Positions 6,963 through 14,627 of a stretch of DNA of 46,415 nt are shown one piece after another. The stretch is from DATBFG01 sp036558645 (GTDB taxonomy: Bacteria; Acidobacteriota; Terriglobia; Terriglobales; Acidobacteriaceae), in the NCBI GenBank assembly GCA_036558645.1, contig DATBFG010000121.1, forward strand, positions 1 to 46,415. Direction: 5' to 3'. Numbering within the stretch: position 1 is the first letter of the stretch; each line of letters opens with the position of its first letter. Below the pieces are notes generated by a model, which searched no databases, was not told the origin of the DNA, and saw nothing but the letters and a program-made list of their open reading frames with translations. The translations under genes were made by a program, and so were the position numbers.

Positions 6963-7589
6963 ATGGCAAAAGATAGGAAAGACAAGAAGGCAGACAAGCA
7001 GCAGGAAGAGCAGAAGGCGCCGCAGGTCGCGCGGCACTCCGCTAAGGAGACGCCGCGTCTGAAAGAGCGCTTCCATAAGGAAATCGCTCCTGCTTTGATG
7101 AAAGAATTCGAACTCCAGAATCCCATGGCAGTACCCCACCTTCACAAGATTGTGGTGAACATGGGTGTTGGCGAGGCCACACAGAACGCAAAGGTTCTCG
7201 ATCCGGCGGTGAACGAACTCGGCCAGATCACAGGCCAGAAGCCGGTTGTAACGAAAGCAAAGAAGTCGATTGCCGCTTTCAAGGTGCGGGAGGGACAAGC
7301 GATCGGCGCAATGGTCACGCTGCGTGGCGATCGTATGTACGAATTCTTCGACCGCCTGATAACGATCGTGTTGCCTCGCGTGCGCGACTTTAAGGGCGTA
7401 TCCACCAAGTCGTTCGATGGACGCGGTAACTACACCCTCGGACTTCACGATCAGCTGATTTTCCCGGAGATCGACTACGCGAAAGTGGACAAGCTGAAGG
7501 GAATGAACGTCACCATCGTGACGACCGCCGGCTCTGACGATCAGGCGCGTGCATTGCTCAAGCACATGGGAATGCCGTTTCGTTCGTAA
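6963..7589 (+). CDS. rplE: Ribosomal protein L5 with charged N-terminal extension
   Basis: L5 binds 5S rRNA and contacts P-site tRNA. The core begins near residue 37 with ERFHKEIAPALMKEFELQNPMAVP, then KIVVNMGVGEA, ITGQKPVVTKAKKSIAAFKVREGQAIG, RGDRMYEFFDRLI and the C-terminal DQLIFPEIDYAKVDKLKGMNVTIVT. Family length is about 180; here 208. The additional 30 or so residues at the N-terminus are mainly K, D, E and Q. The ATG start is the only one that precedes the extension, and it lies eight bases after the previous spacer motif. Confidence 0.97.
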   Translation: MAKDRKDKKADKQQEEQKAPQVARHSAKETPRLKERFHKEIAPALMKEFELQNPMAVPHLHKIVVNMGVGEATQNAKVLDPAVNELGQITGQKPVVTKAKKSIAAFKVREGQAIGAMVTLRGDRMYEFFDRLITIVLPRVRDFKGVSTKSFDGRGNYTLGLHDQLIFPEIDYAKVDKLKGMNVTIVTTAGSDDQARALLKHMGMPFRS

Positions 7590-7629
7590 GTAAGGAATCA
7601 ACTGAAAGCTGATAGCGATAAGGAGCCAA

Positions 7630-7815
7630 GTGGCTACAACAGCAAAACGAGTCAAGGACGCACGCAAGCCCAAGTTCAAGGCGCGGAAGCATAACCGCTG
7701 CAAGATTTGCGGACGCCCGCGCGCCTACATCCGCAAGTTTGGCATCTGCCGCCTCTGTTTCCGCGGCCTTGCGCTACGCGGAGAGATTCCTGGGGTTTCG
7801 AAGTCGTCCTGGTAA
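7630..7815 (+). CDS. rpsN: Ribosomal protein S14, zinc type
   Basis: The short zinc-binding form of S14 (61 residues), located in the small-subunit head. It has the four-cysteine ligand set C24, C27, C40, C43 in CKICGRPRAYIRKFGICRLCFR, and ends with the conserved GEIPGVSKSSW. The start is GTG after ATAAGGAGCCAA, a clear ribosome binding site. The zinc-free form is about 90-100 residues and lacks these cysteines, so the type assignment is safe. Confidence 0.97.
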   Translation: MATTAKRVKDARKPKFKARKHNRCKICGRPRAYIRKFGICRLCFRGLALRGEIPGVSKSSW

Positions 7816-7821
7816 GCACGA

Positions 7822-7880
7822 CCTGCGAAAGCAGGATTGATCGAGCGTCGTCGCAGGTTCTTCGGCTTACCGGGCCGAAG
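7822..7880 (+). promoter_or_regulatory. Structured spacer between rpsN and rpsH
   Basis: Two clear hairpins: CCTGC-GAAA-GCAGG (7822-7835) with a GNRA loop, and CTTCGGC-7 bases-GCCGAAG (7860-7880). ACCTGCG at 7821-7827 can instead pair with CGCAGGT at 7852-7858, so the first hairpin has a competitor. S8, encoded next, is the repressor of the spc operon in E. coli. A link to S8 here is inference only. Confidence 0.5.
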
Positions 7881-7909
7881 CAAACGGGCGATCGAGGAGA
7901 AGCAAAACG

Positions 7910-8308
7910 ATGAGGTTGACCGATCCGGTCGCAGACATGCTGGCGCGAATTCGCAACGCGATCAACGCCCGGCACCAGAAGGTGGATATCCCGGCTTCCA
8001 AGCTGAAGCTGGAGATCGCACGTATTCTGAAAGAAGAAGGTTACATCGCCAACTTCAAGGCCACGGATGAGGAAGGGCACAAAGTCCTGAGGGTTTACCT
8101 GAAGTATGGCAACAACAACGAAGCCGTGATTTCGAACGTGGCGCGCGTCTCCCGTCCAGGGTGCCGCGTGTATGTGCGACGCACTGAAATCCCTCGTGTG
8201 CTCGGCGGGATGGGCATCAACATCCTGACCACGCCGCGCGGGGTGATGACCGGCCGCCAGGCACGCAAAGAAGGTCTTGGAGGCGAAGTCCTCTGTGAAG
8301 TTTGGTAG
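7910..8308 (+). CDS. rpsH: Ribosomal protein S8
   Basis: S8 binds the central domain of 16S rRNA and in E. coli represses the spc operon. The 132 residues match the family: LTDPVADMLARIRNA, DIPASKLKLEIARILKEEGYI, SRPGCRVYVRRTEIPRVLGGMGI, ending with the signature LTTPRGVMTGRQARKEGLGGEVLCEVW. The ATG follows GAGGAGAAGCAAAACG. Confidence 0.98.
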   Translation: MRLTDPVADMLARIRNAINARHQKVDIPASKLKLEIARILKEEGYIANFKATDEEGHKVLRVYLKYGNNNEAVISNVARVSRPGCRVYVRRTEIPRVLGGMGINILTTPRGVMTGRQARKEGLGGEVLCEVW

Positions 8309-8346
8309 AAGTGGTCGCTGTTCGAGAGTAGCTGAGAGCACAGATT

Positions 8347-8886
8347 ATGTCGAGAATTGGAAAAAAGCCGATCGCGCTTCCTAAGGGAGTGACGGTCAAG
8401 TTGGAAGGCAACACGGTTGCCGTGCAGGGTCCCAAAGGCAAGCTGGATACGTCGCTCCCCGTGGGTATTCGGATGGAGCAGCACGATGGCCAATTGGTGG
8501 CGATTCGCGAGAATGATTCACAGGCCGCCGTTCACGGCTTGGCGCGCGCCCTCGTGAACAATGCCGTAGAAGGTGTTACCAAGGGCTGGACCCGCGAGCT
8601 GGAGATTGTCGGTATCGGTTATCGCGCCGAATTGAAGGGCAAAGGCATGGTGGTGTTCAACTTGGGATTCTCCCATCCAATTGAGTATCCGCTGCCAACC
8701 GGTGTCGAAGCCGCTGTCGATCCCAAGCAGACCAAGATCACGCTGAACGGAATCGATCGTCAAAAGGTCGGACAGGTTGCGGCGGAAATGCGTAGCCTGC
8801 GGCCACCCGATCCATACAAGAACAAGGGTGTCCGCTATGCCGGCGAGCGTCTGAAGAAGAAGGTCGGAAAGACCGGAGCGAAGTAA
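8347..8886 (+). CDS. rplF: Ribosomal protein L6
   Basis: L6 lies near the sarcin-ricin region of the large subunit. The 179-residue protein shows SRIGKKPIALPKGV at the N-terminus, VQGPKGKL, the repeat-like second half starting at GYRAELKGKGMVVFNLGFSHPI, and the signature PPDPYKNKGVRYAGE near the C-terminus. Length is normal and no key segment is missing. Confidence 0.98.
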   Translation: MSRIGKKPIALPKGVTVKLEGNTVAVQGPKGKLDTSLPVGIRMEQHDGQLVAIRENDSQAAVHGLARALVNNAVEGVTKGWTRELEIVGIGYRAELKGKGMVVFNLGFSHPIEYPLPTGVEAAVDPKQTKITLNGIDRQKVGQVAAEMRSLRPPDPYKNKGVRYAGERLKKKVGKTGAK

Positions 8887-8891
8887 GAACA

Positions 8892-8968
8892 CAGTCGTCG
8901 GATGTTAGTCGTTGGTCTTTAGCGAATTCGTGCTCGACTAACGACTACCGACCAACGACCCACGACTG
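8892..8968 (+). repeat. GTTAGTCG-family inverted repeat, rplF-rplR spacer
   Basis: An outer pair CAGTCGT (8892-8898) / ACGACTG (8962-8968) encloses GTCGTTGGTC (8908-8917) / GACCAACGAC (8950-8959), 10 bp perfect. GTTAGTCG (8904-8911) can instead pair with CGACTAAC (8935-8942). The two inner pairings share 8908-8911, so they exclude each other. Confidence 0.75.
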
Positions 8969-8983
8969 GGAGTTTGAAACATC

Positions 8984-9349
8984 ATGCTTACGAAGACATC
9001 TAAAAATGCGACGCGGCGCAATGTGCATAGTCGCATCCGGAAGAAGATCCAGGGTACGTCGGAGCGGCCACGGTTGAATGTGTACCGATCCCTTAATCAC
9101 ATCTACGTGCAGGTAATCGACGACATGAAGGGCGCGACGATCGTCGCGGCCAGTTCTGCCGAAGGCAAGAAGGGCGAGCGGACCACAGGCGGAAATCTCG
9201 CCGCTGCCAAGTCAGTGGGTAAGACGATTGCACAGCGCGCCAAAGACAAGGGCATCACCCAGGTGGTGTTCGATCGCGGTGGATACATCTATCACGGACG
9301 CGTCAAGGCCTTGGCTGACGCGGCGCGTGAAGCAGGACTGCAATTCTAA
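8984..9349 (+). CDS. rplR: Ribosomal protein L18
   Basis: L18 brings 5S rRNA to the large subunit together with L5. The 121 residues include a basic N-terminus (RRNVHSRIRKKIQGTSERPRL), the core NVYRSLNHIYVQVIDD, AKSVGKTIAQRAKDKGI and the signature VVFDRGGYIYHGRVKALADAAREAGLQF. Length is typical. The ATG follows GGGAGTTTGAAACATC. Confidence 0.98.
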   Translation: MLTKTSKNATRRNVHSRIRKKIQGTSERPRLNVYRSLNHIYVQVIDDMKGATIVAASSAEGKKGERTTGGNLAAAKSVGKTIAQRAKDKGITQVVFDRGGYIYHGRVKALADAAREAGLQF

Positions 9350-9385
9350 GAATCTAGCAATTACCAAATTGCAAATGGACAAAAG

Positions 9386-9895
9386 ATGCCAACAGTAATG
9401 AAAAAGCTCGACGCGGGCTCGTATCAACTGAAGGATCAGGTGGTAGCGATTAACCGCGTAACAAAGGTTGTTAAAGGCGGCAAGAACTTGTCGTTCGCAG
9501 CGCTGGTGGTGATCGGCGATCCCAGTGCCGCTGTCGTCGGATACGGGTCAGGCAAGGCCAAAGAAGTGCCGCAGGCTATCCGTAAGGGGATTGAGTCGGC
9601 AAAGAAGAACCTGGTTCGCGTGAACCTGACACAGACCACGATTCCACACCTTGTGCTTGGACGCTACGGCTCGGGCAAAGTGCTGCTGAAGCCGGCACCG
9701 GAAGGTACTGGCGTGATCGCTGGCGGCGCAGTGCGAGCAGTCATGACGTCTGCTGGCATCCAGAACGTCCTGACGAAATCGATTGGCACCACTAATCCTC
9801 ATAACGTGATCAAAGCTACCTTTGACGCACTGAAGAAACTCAAGAGCAGGGCCGATGTTGCCGCCATGCGCGGCAAGGCGGCTGAGGAGTTGTAA
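9386..9895 (+). CDS. rpsE: Ribosomal protein S5
   Basis: S5 helps form the mRNA entry site and influences accuracy. The 169 residues include the double-stranded-RNA-binding-like domain with LKDQVVAINRVTKVVKGGKNLSFAALVVIGD and GYGSGKAKEVPQAIRKGIESAKKN, then the second domain LKPAPEGTGVIAGGAVRAVMTSAGI and KSIGTTNPHNVIKATFDAL. Length is normal. rpmD begins five bases after the stop. Confidence 0.98.
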   Translation: MPTVMKKLDAGSYQLKDQVVAINRVTKVVKGGKNLSFAALVVIGDPSAAVVGYGSGKAKEVPQAIRKGIESAKKNLVRVNLTQTTIPHLVLGRYGSGKVLLKPAPEGTGVIAGGAVRAVMTSAGIQNVLTKSIGTTNPHNVIKATFDALKKLKSRADVAAMRGKAAEEL

Positions 9896-9899
9896 CCTA

Positions 9900-10109
9900 A
9901 TGGCGCGGAAGACAAAAGAGCAGGGCGTCGCTGGAGGCAAGCTGCACCTGAAGTGGGTGCGCTCCGCCATTTGCAGCCCGGTGAAGCACAAGCTGGTAGT
10001 GAAAGGTCTGGGATTTACCCGGCTGAACCAGGTCATCGAGCGGCCCGATAACGCCGCCATTCGCGGAATGGTCGCCAAAATTCCGCACCTGGTGGAGATC
10101 GTCGACTAG
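9900..10109 (+). CDS. rpmD: Ribosomal protein L30
   Basis: L30 is a small large-subunit protein absent from some bacteria. The 69 residues contain the core LKWVRSAICSPVKHKLVVKGLGFTRLNQVIERPDNAAIRGMVAKIPHL (motif written in parts in the family: one strand, then GLGFTRLNQ, then IRGMV). The ATG at 9900 is chosen because the upstream in-frame ATG lies inside rpsE and adds 15 residues unlike the family. It is about 8 residues longer than usual at the N-terminus. Confidence 0.94.
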   Translation: MARKTKEQGVAGGKLHLKWVRSAICSPVKHKLVVKGLGFTRLNQVIERPDNAAIRGMVAKIPHLVEIVD

Positions 10110-10163
10110 GATTTTGAGCACGTTGGCATTGGCTAGCAGCTAGTAGCCAGAAGCTAGAAGCAT

Positions 10164-10601
10164 ATGAATCTTTCCAACATTCGAGCACCGAAGCAAGCGA
10201 ACGCCAATAAGAAGCGCGTAGGACGCGGCATGGGCTCCGGGATGGGCAAGACCTCGACCCGCGGCCACAAAGGACAGCGCTCGCGAAGCGGTTCGCGCAT
10301 GATGCGCGGTTTTGAAGGCGGCCAGATGCCCTTGCACCGCCGCATGCCCAAGCGCGGCTTCACCAATATCTTCCGCGAGGAATATAGCGAGGTGAATCTG
10401 GATCGCTTGGCGGGATTGGGTGAGACGACTATTACGCCTGATGTTCTCCGCAAGGCTGGAGTGATCAAGACAAAGCGCCCGGTCAAGATTCTGGGAAATG
10501 GTGAGTTGTCGGCCGCGATCACCGTACACGCTCACAAGTTTTCCAAGTCAGCCCAGGAAAAGATCAGCAAGGCGGGCGGCAAGTTTGAGGTCTTGCAGTA
10601 A
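10164..10601 (+). CDS. rplO: Ribosomal protein L15
   Basis: L15 is a late-assembly large-subunit protein. The 145 residues have the Gly/Arg-rich N-terminal arm with GRGMGSGMGKTSTRGHKGQ and the RMPKRGFTNIFREEYSEVNLDRLA block, then the C-terminal globular part ending in KAGGKFEVL. It overlaps the first base of the secY ATG (TAATG), the usual coupled rplO-secY arrangement. Confidence 0.98.
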   Translation: MNLSNIRAPKQANANKKRVGRGMGSGMGKTSTRGHKGQRSRSGSRMMRGFEGGQMPLHRRMPKRGFTNIFREEYSEVNLDRLAGLGETTITPDVLRKAGVIKTKRPVKILGNGELSAAITVHAHKFSKSAQEKISKAGGKFEVLQ

Positions 10602-11992
10602 TGTTCGAGAAACTGGCCAATATTTTTCGTATCCCGGACCTTCGCAAACGAATTCTATTTACGCTGGCGATGCTGGCGGTGTACCGCCTCGGCGGTCACA
10701 TTCCGACTCCAGGCATCAATGCCGATCGGCTGCAGCAATTTTTCGAGCAGAACCGTGGCACCATGTTCGGATTCGTGGACCTGTTCTCCGGTGGCCAGTT
10801 GCGTCGCATGACGATTTTCGCCCTGGGCATCATGCCCTACATAACGGCGTCGATCATCCTGCAGTTGTTGACAGTCGTTTACGAGCCCCTCGCCAAGTTG
10901 CAGAAGGAGGGTGAACTCGGTCGCAAGAAGATCACTCAGTGGACTCGTTATTTGACGATCGTCTTGAGTTGCATCCAGTCATTTGGTATCGCGATCGGCC
11001 TGGAGAAGAGCGGCGGCGACTTCGTCATGAATCCTGGCTACGGCTTCATCCTAATGACAATGCTGACCTTGACCACTGGCAGTGCTTTCATTATGTGGCT
11101 GGGCGAGCAGATCACCGAACGTGGCATAGGCAATGGAATGTCGCTGCTGATTTTCGCTGGAATCGTAGTCGGACTGCCTAAGGGAGTCGCTGATCTGTAT
11201 CAAAAGGTCCACACCGACGCTTGGGGCGCATTCACGCCATTTGCCATGGTGATGCTGATCGCGCTGATGATTCTGGTAGTTGCTTTCATCGTTTATGTTG
11301 AGCGAAGCGAACGCCGCATCCCGGTGCAATACGCCAAACGTGTGGTGGGGCGTAAAGTCATGGGTGGACAATCCACTCACCTGCCGTTGCGTGTCAACGC
11401 CGGTGGCGTTATGCCGGTCATTTTCGCCTCCTCGATTCTGACATTGCCGCAGACAATCGGTTACGGACTCCGCGATAGCAAGTTCTTCGGTCCGATGATG
11501 CGAGCGCTCGGATGGGGCGAGCCGCTGTACACGGTCCTGTACGCGATCGGCATCATTTTCTTTGCTTACTTCTATGTCTCCATCGTCTTCAACCCCAACG
11601 AGGTTGCGGACAACATGCGGAAGTATGGCGGGTTCATTCCTGGCATACGCCCCGGAAAGCGCACCGCGGATCACATCAACGAGATTCTGACCCGGATTAC
11701 GCTGGTGGGTGCGCTGTATTTGATCATCATTTCCTTTATTCCGGAGTGGATGATTGCCGGCATTCACCTGAATCACTTGCCGGGCGCGGCGGGAGCATTT
11801 TTCGAGAAACTTCCCAGTTGGGTGACCAACGGATTAGGTGTGACCTTCTACTTCGGAGGTACATCGCTCCTCATTGTGGTTGGCGTTGCAATGGATACGG
11901 TGACGCAGATCGAAGCACAACTCATCATGCGACACTACGATGGATTTACCCCCAGGAGCGGGCGCATTCGCGGACGCCGTACCTGGTCTTAA
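10601..11992 (+). CDS. secY: Preprotein translocase subunit SecY
   Basis: SecY is the membrane channel of the Sec secretion machinery. The 463 residues follow the ten-helix family plan. It starts with IFRIPDLRKRILFTLAMLAVYRLGGHIPTPG cut into the amphipathic N-terminus and helix 1, followed by the plug region with MFGFVDLFSGG, helix 2 (MPYITASIILQLL), GIGNGMSLLIFAGI, the cytoplasmic loop YVERSERRIPVQYAKR, PGIRPGKRTA and the C-terminal YDGFTPRSGRIRGR. No disruption is seen. It is coupled to rplO. Confidence 0.98.
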   Translation: MFEKLANIFRIPDLRKRILFTLAMLAVYRLGGHIPTPGINADRLQQFFEQNRGTMFGFVDLFSGGQLRRMTIFALGIMPYITASIILQLLTVVYEPLAKLQKEGELGRKKITQWTRYLTIVLSCIQSFGIAIGLEKSGGDFVMNPGYGFILMTMLTLTTGSAFIMWLGEQITERGIGNGMSLLIFAGIVVGLPKGVADLYQKVHTDAWGAFTPFAMVMLIALMILVVAFIVYVERSERRIPVQYAKRVVGRKVMGGQSTHLPLRVNAGGVMPVIFASSILTLPQTIGYGLRDSKFFGPMMRALGWGEPLYTVLYAIGIIFFAYFYVSIVFNPNEVADNMRKYGGFIPGIRPGKRTADHINEILTRITLVGALYLIIISFIPEWMIAGIHLNHLPGAAGAFFEKLPSWVTNGLGVTFYFGGTSLLIVVGVAMDTVTQIEAQLIMRHYDGFTPRSGRIRGRRTWS

Positions 11993-12053
11993 GAGGGAAT
12001 GTAGCGCGGTTGCGGTGCCGAAAGACTGGAGTAGGGCTCGGGGAGCCAGTTTG

Positions 12054-12767
12054 ATGGCCGAGGGTGTAGCGTGCAATAACATTGGACCGGTAATCCTGCT
12101 GGGACCTCCGGGTGCAGGCAAGGGCACACAGGCCAAGCGCATCGCAGGGCGCTGGGGTATCCCGCAGATCTCCACCGGAGACATTCTTCGGGACAACGTG
12201 GCTCGTGGAACCGAGCTGGGCGTCCAGGCCAAGGCCATTATGGTTCGAGGCGAACTGGTTCCCGACGACCTGGTTTGTGACATGGTCGCGACGCGCCTCA
12301 GATCCTCCGATTGCGAGCGGGGCTTTATTTTGGATGGTTTTCCACGGACGGCCAAACAGGCCGGCTGGTTAGATGCCTTCTTCGAAGGCGAGATCTTTGA
12401 CAAGTCGCATGGCGACAAGTGCTTACCGATTGTGATTCGTATCGATGTTGATTATAATCAGTTAGTACATCGGCTTTCCGGACGTCGAACCTGTTCCGCC
12501 AACGGACACATCTACAACGTCTATACCCAGCCACCCCGAGTCGCGGATGTTTGCGACATTGATGGTTCTGCTCTGATAATCCGCAAGGATGATCGTGAGG
12601 ATGTGGTGCAGGAGCGCCTGCGGGTTTATGACGTGCAGACACGTCCCGTCGCGGAGTACTACGAGCAGAAAGGTCGCTTGGTTTCCGTAAACGGCGATTT
12701 GCCGGTAGATCAGGTGACGGGTCAGATGTTCTGGGTCATCGAGCATCACAGCGTTCACGCCGATTAA
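12054..12767 (+). CDS. adk: Adenylate kinase
   Basis: Adenylate kinase interconverts ATP plus AMP and two ADP. The 237 residues contain the P-loop GPPGAGKGT (17-25), the AMP-binding STGDILRDNV, GFILDGFPRT, and a long-form LID from about 143 to 180. The four LID positions that hold zinc (CxxC...CxxC/D) in Gram-positive enzymes or a His-Ser-Asp-Thr network in E. coli read C147, N150, C167, D170, a mixed set. ATG 12054 is used because upstream in-frame starts fall inside secY. It is longer than usual (about 214-220), partly through its N-terminus. Confidence 0.96.
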   Translation: MAEGVACNNIGPVILLGPPGAGKGTQAKRIAGRWGIPQISTGDILRDNVARGTELGVQAKAIMVRGELVPDDLVCDMVATRLRSSDCERGFILDGFPRTAKQAGWLDAFFEGEIFDKSHGDKCLPIVIRIDVDYNQLVHRLSGRRTCSANGHIYNVYTQPPRVADVCDIDGSALIIRKDDREDVVQERLRVYDVQTRPVAEYYEQKGRLVSVNGDLPVDQVTGQMFWVIEHHSVHAD

Positions 12768-12769
12768 GA

Positions 12770-13522
12770 ATGGCAATCGTTTGCAAATCGGCGGCTGAGA
12801 TCGAAAAGATGCGGAAGAGCGGCCGCATCGTTCGCCAGGTTCTTGATCATCTTCGCGGCATGGTGAAACCCGGGGTTAGCACGATGGACCTGGAGCGTGC
12901 CGCCGAGCAGAAGATGAAAGATCTTGGCGCGAAGCCCGCGTTTAAAGGCTATTACGACTATCCGTGCGTTCTCTGCACGTCGATCAACGAAGAGATTGTG
13001 CATGGTATCCCGTCTGAGAAGCGGGTGCTCAAGCCCGGAGACATTGTCTCCATTGATTGCGGCGTGGTACTCGACGGCTATTATGGCGATGCTGCGATTA
13101 CCGTCCCGGCCGACGATACCATCGGGCCGGAACTGACGAAGTTGCTGGAAGTCACCGAGACTTCTTTGCAGAAAGGCATCCAACAGGCGTTGATCGGAAA
13201 TTCGGTAGGCGACGTGGGTGCTGCAGTGCAGGAATTTGTCGAAGCCAACGGCTTCAGTGTAGTGCGCGAATTTGTTGGACATGGCATTGGAACGCGGTTG
13301 CACGAAGAGCCGCAGGTTCCCAACTTTGGCAGCCGCGGACATGGCGCCAGGCTGCGCGAAGGCATGGTCCTGGCGATTGAGCCAATGGTGAACTCCGGCA
13401 AGGCTGCCACTCGCGTGCTCGATGATAAATGGACCGCCGTGACCGCCGATGGCAGTTACAGCGCTCACTTCGAACACTGTGTTGCCGTAACTAGAAATGG
13501 CCCGGTGATTTTGACGCAGTAG
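12770..13522 (+). CDS. map: Methionine aminopeptidase, type I
   Basis: Removes the initiator methionine from new proteins. The 250 residues carry all five metal ligands and the helper histidines of the pita-bread fold: H78 (IVHGIP), D96 (SIDCG), D107 (YGDAA), H171 (GHGIG), H178, E204 (AIEP) and E235 (HFEHC). There is no N-terminal zinc finger, so it is the short type I form. The ATG lies only two bases after the adk stop, so translation is probably coupled. The adk-map-infA order is common in this operon. Confidence 0.98.
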   Translation: MAIVCKSAAEIEKMRKSGRIVRQVLDHLRGMVKPGVSTMDLERAAEQKMKDLGAKPAFKGYYDYPCVLCTSINEEIVHGIPSEKRVLKPGDIVSIDCGVVLDGYYGDAAITVPADDTIGPELTKLLEVTETSLQKGIQQALIGNSVGDVGAAVQEFVEANGFSVVREFVGHGIGTRLHEEPQVPNFGSRGHGARLREGMVLAIEPMVNSGKAATRVLDDKWTAVTADGSYSAHFEHCVAVTRNGPVILTQ

Positions 13523-13595
13523 CAATCACCTATCCGGTTCCGACGTCGAAGAAGTTTCGGGCTGAAGGCACGACGGATAGCTGAGAGCTGGTTCT

Positions 13596-13724
13596 TAAGG
13601 ACTGAATGAGCAAAGAAGACGCTATTGAAGTTGAGGCGTCTAGCGGGCGTGAGCGAAGCGGGAGCCTGCAGCCGAAATCCCGAGCGTAGCGAGGGATCTG
13701 GGCGAGAAAAAAGCTAAGGACTGA

Positions 13725-13750
<26 letters not shown>
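13596..13750 (+). repeat. 36-bp direct duplication around the infA start with an 83-bp insert
   Basis: Bases 13596-13631 and 13715-13750 are identical except at one position (C versus T). Each contains the TAAGGACTGA ribosome-binding segment, an ATG, and the first eight codons of infA. Only the second copy continues into IF-1. The 83 bases between them (13632-13714) include GAGCGAAGCGGGAG and CCCGAGCGTAGCGAGGGA, resembling a dispersed GC-rich repeat. The first ATG (13606) gives a 27-codon reading frame ending at a TAG. Confidence 0.85.
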
Positions 13751-13943
<193 letters not shown>

Positions 13944-13991
13944 GCTTAACGTCGTTAGGACACCAATGACGCATAACCAAGGACGGTTTCT

Positions 13992-14105
13992 GTGAAGGTT
14001 CGAGCTTCGGTAAAGAAAATTTGCGATAAGTGCAAGATCATTCACCGCCGCGGCGTGGTTCGGGTGATCTGCGAGAATTCGAAACACAAGCAGCGTCAGG
14101 GATAA
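13992..14105 (+). CDS. rpmJ: Ribosomal protein L36, zinc form
   Basis: The smallest large-subunit protein, 37 residues, starting at GTG. It has the zinc-ligand set C11, C14, C27 and H32 (KICDKCK...VICENSKHKQRQG), which defines the zinc-containing form. The first residues MKVRASVKKI match the family exactly. It lies in its usual place between infA and rpsM. Note that the GTG start and small size make it easy to miss. Confidence 0.97.
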   Translation: MKVRASVKKICDKCKIIHRRGVVRVICENSKHKQRQG

Positions 14106-14109
14106 GAGT

Positions 14110-14130
14110 CTGCCGCCTGGAAGGCGGCAG
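14110..14130 (+). promoter_or_regulatory. Hairpin between rpmJ and rpsM
   Basis: CTGCCGCC (14110-14117) and GGCGGCAG (14123-14130) form a perfect 8-bp stem with a five-base loop, five bases after the rpmJ stop. It is followed by CTAGAAGCTAGGAGC and no T run, so it is not a standard terminator. It may stabilise or process the mRNA. Confidence 0.55.
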
Positions 14131-14152
14131 CTAGAAGCTAGGAGCAGCATTT

Positions 14153-14539
14153 ATGGCACGTATTGCAGGCGTCGATCTTCCGCGTAACAAGCACGCGAAC
14201 ATCGCGCTGACCTATATCTACGGAATTGGAAATGCACGATCGGCGCGCATCCTTGACCAGGCGAATGTCGACCCGATGAAAAAGGTTCAAGATCTTGGCG
14301 AAGACGAAGTGAACCGCATCCGCCAGGTCATCGAGTCGGAAGGCTTGGTTGAAGGCGATCTGCGCAAAGAAGTGCAGATGAACATCAAGCGTCTGATCGA
14401 AATCGGCTCGTATCGCGGCTATCGTCACCGTCGCAACCTGCCAGTTCGCGGGCAGCGTACTCATACCAACGCGCGTACCCGTAAGGGCCCGCGCAAAGGC
14501 ACCGTCGCCCAAAAGAAGAAGTCGACGGCGAAAACCTAA
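14153..14539 (+). CDS. rpsM: Ribosomal protein S13
   Basis: S13 sits in the head and contacts P-site tRNA and S19. The 128 residues begin ARIAGVDLPRNKHANIALTYIYGIG, with the helix-two-turns-helix region and the signature LIEIGSYRGYRHRRNLPVRGQRTHTNARTRKG near the C-terminus (cut as LPVRGQRTHTNARTRKG). It ends with a short Lys-rich tail. The ATG context TTTATGGCACG resembles that of rpsS. Confidence 0.98.
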   Translation: MARIAGVDLPRNKHANIALTYIYGIGNARSARILDQANVDPMKKVQDLGEDEVNRIRQVIESEGLVEGDLRKEVQMNIKRLIEIGSYRGYRHRRNLPVRGQRTHTNARTRKGPRKGTVAQKKKSTAKT

Positions 14540-14554
14540 TACCACCCTGCAGCG

Positions 14555-14614
14555 TTAGTCGTCAGCAAGTTCGACGACGAGGCAATTGGCTGAGGACTGA
14601 AGACTGACGACTAA
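14555..14614 (+). repeat. TTAGTCGTCAG inverted repeat, rpsM-rpsK spacer
   Basis: TTAGTCGTCAG (14555-14565) pairs perfectly with CTGACGACTAA (14604-14614). The loop holds GACGACG and GACTGAAGACTGA, further partial copies of the same words. The 3' arm ends at the AAGGACTGA that may serve as ribosome binding site for rpsK. Confidence 0.7.
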
Positions 14615-14627
14615 GGACTGATTCACT

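Noticed and set aside
6774..7703. 309-codon minus-strand frame opposite rplX, rplE and rpsN
   Set aside because: It is antisense to three certain genes; the frame is open because of their codon bias.
11051..11776. Minus-strand frame opposite secY
   Set aside because: Antisense shadow with no membrane pattern or known motif.
11940..12053. Longer N-terminus for adenylate kinase starting inside secY
   Set aside because: The extra 38 residues are the secY end read in another frame; the ATG at 12054 is closer to the conserved P-loop.
13606..13689. 27-codon frame from the duplicated infA start as a gene
   Set aside because: It is a by-product of the duplication and runs into repeat-like sequence; listed as part of the repeat and not as a CDS.
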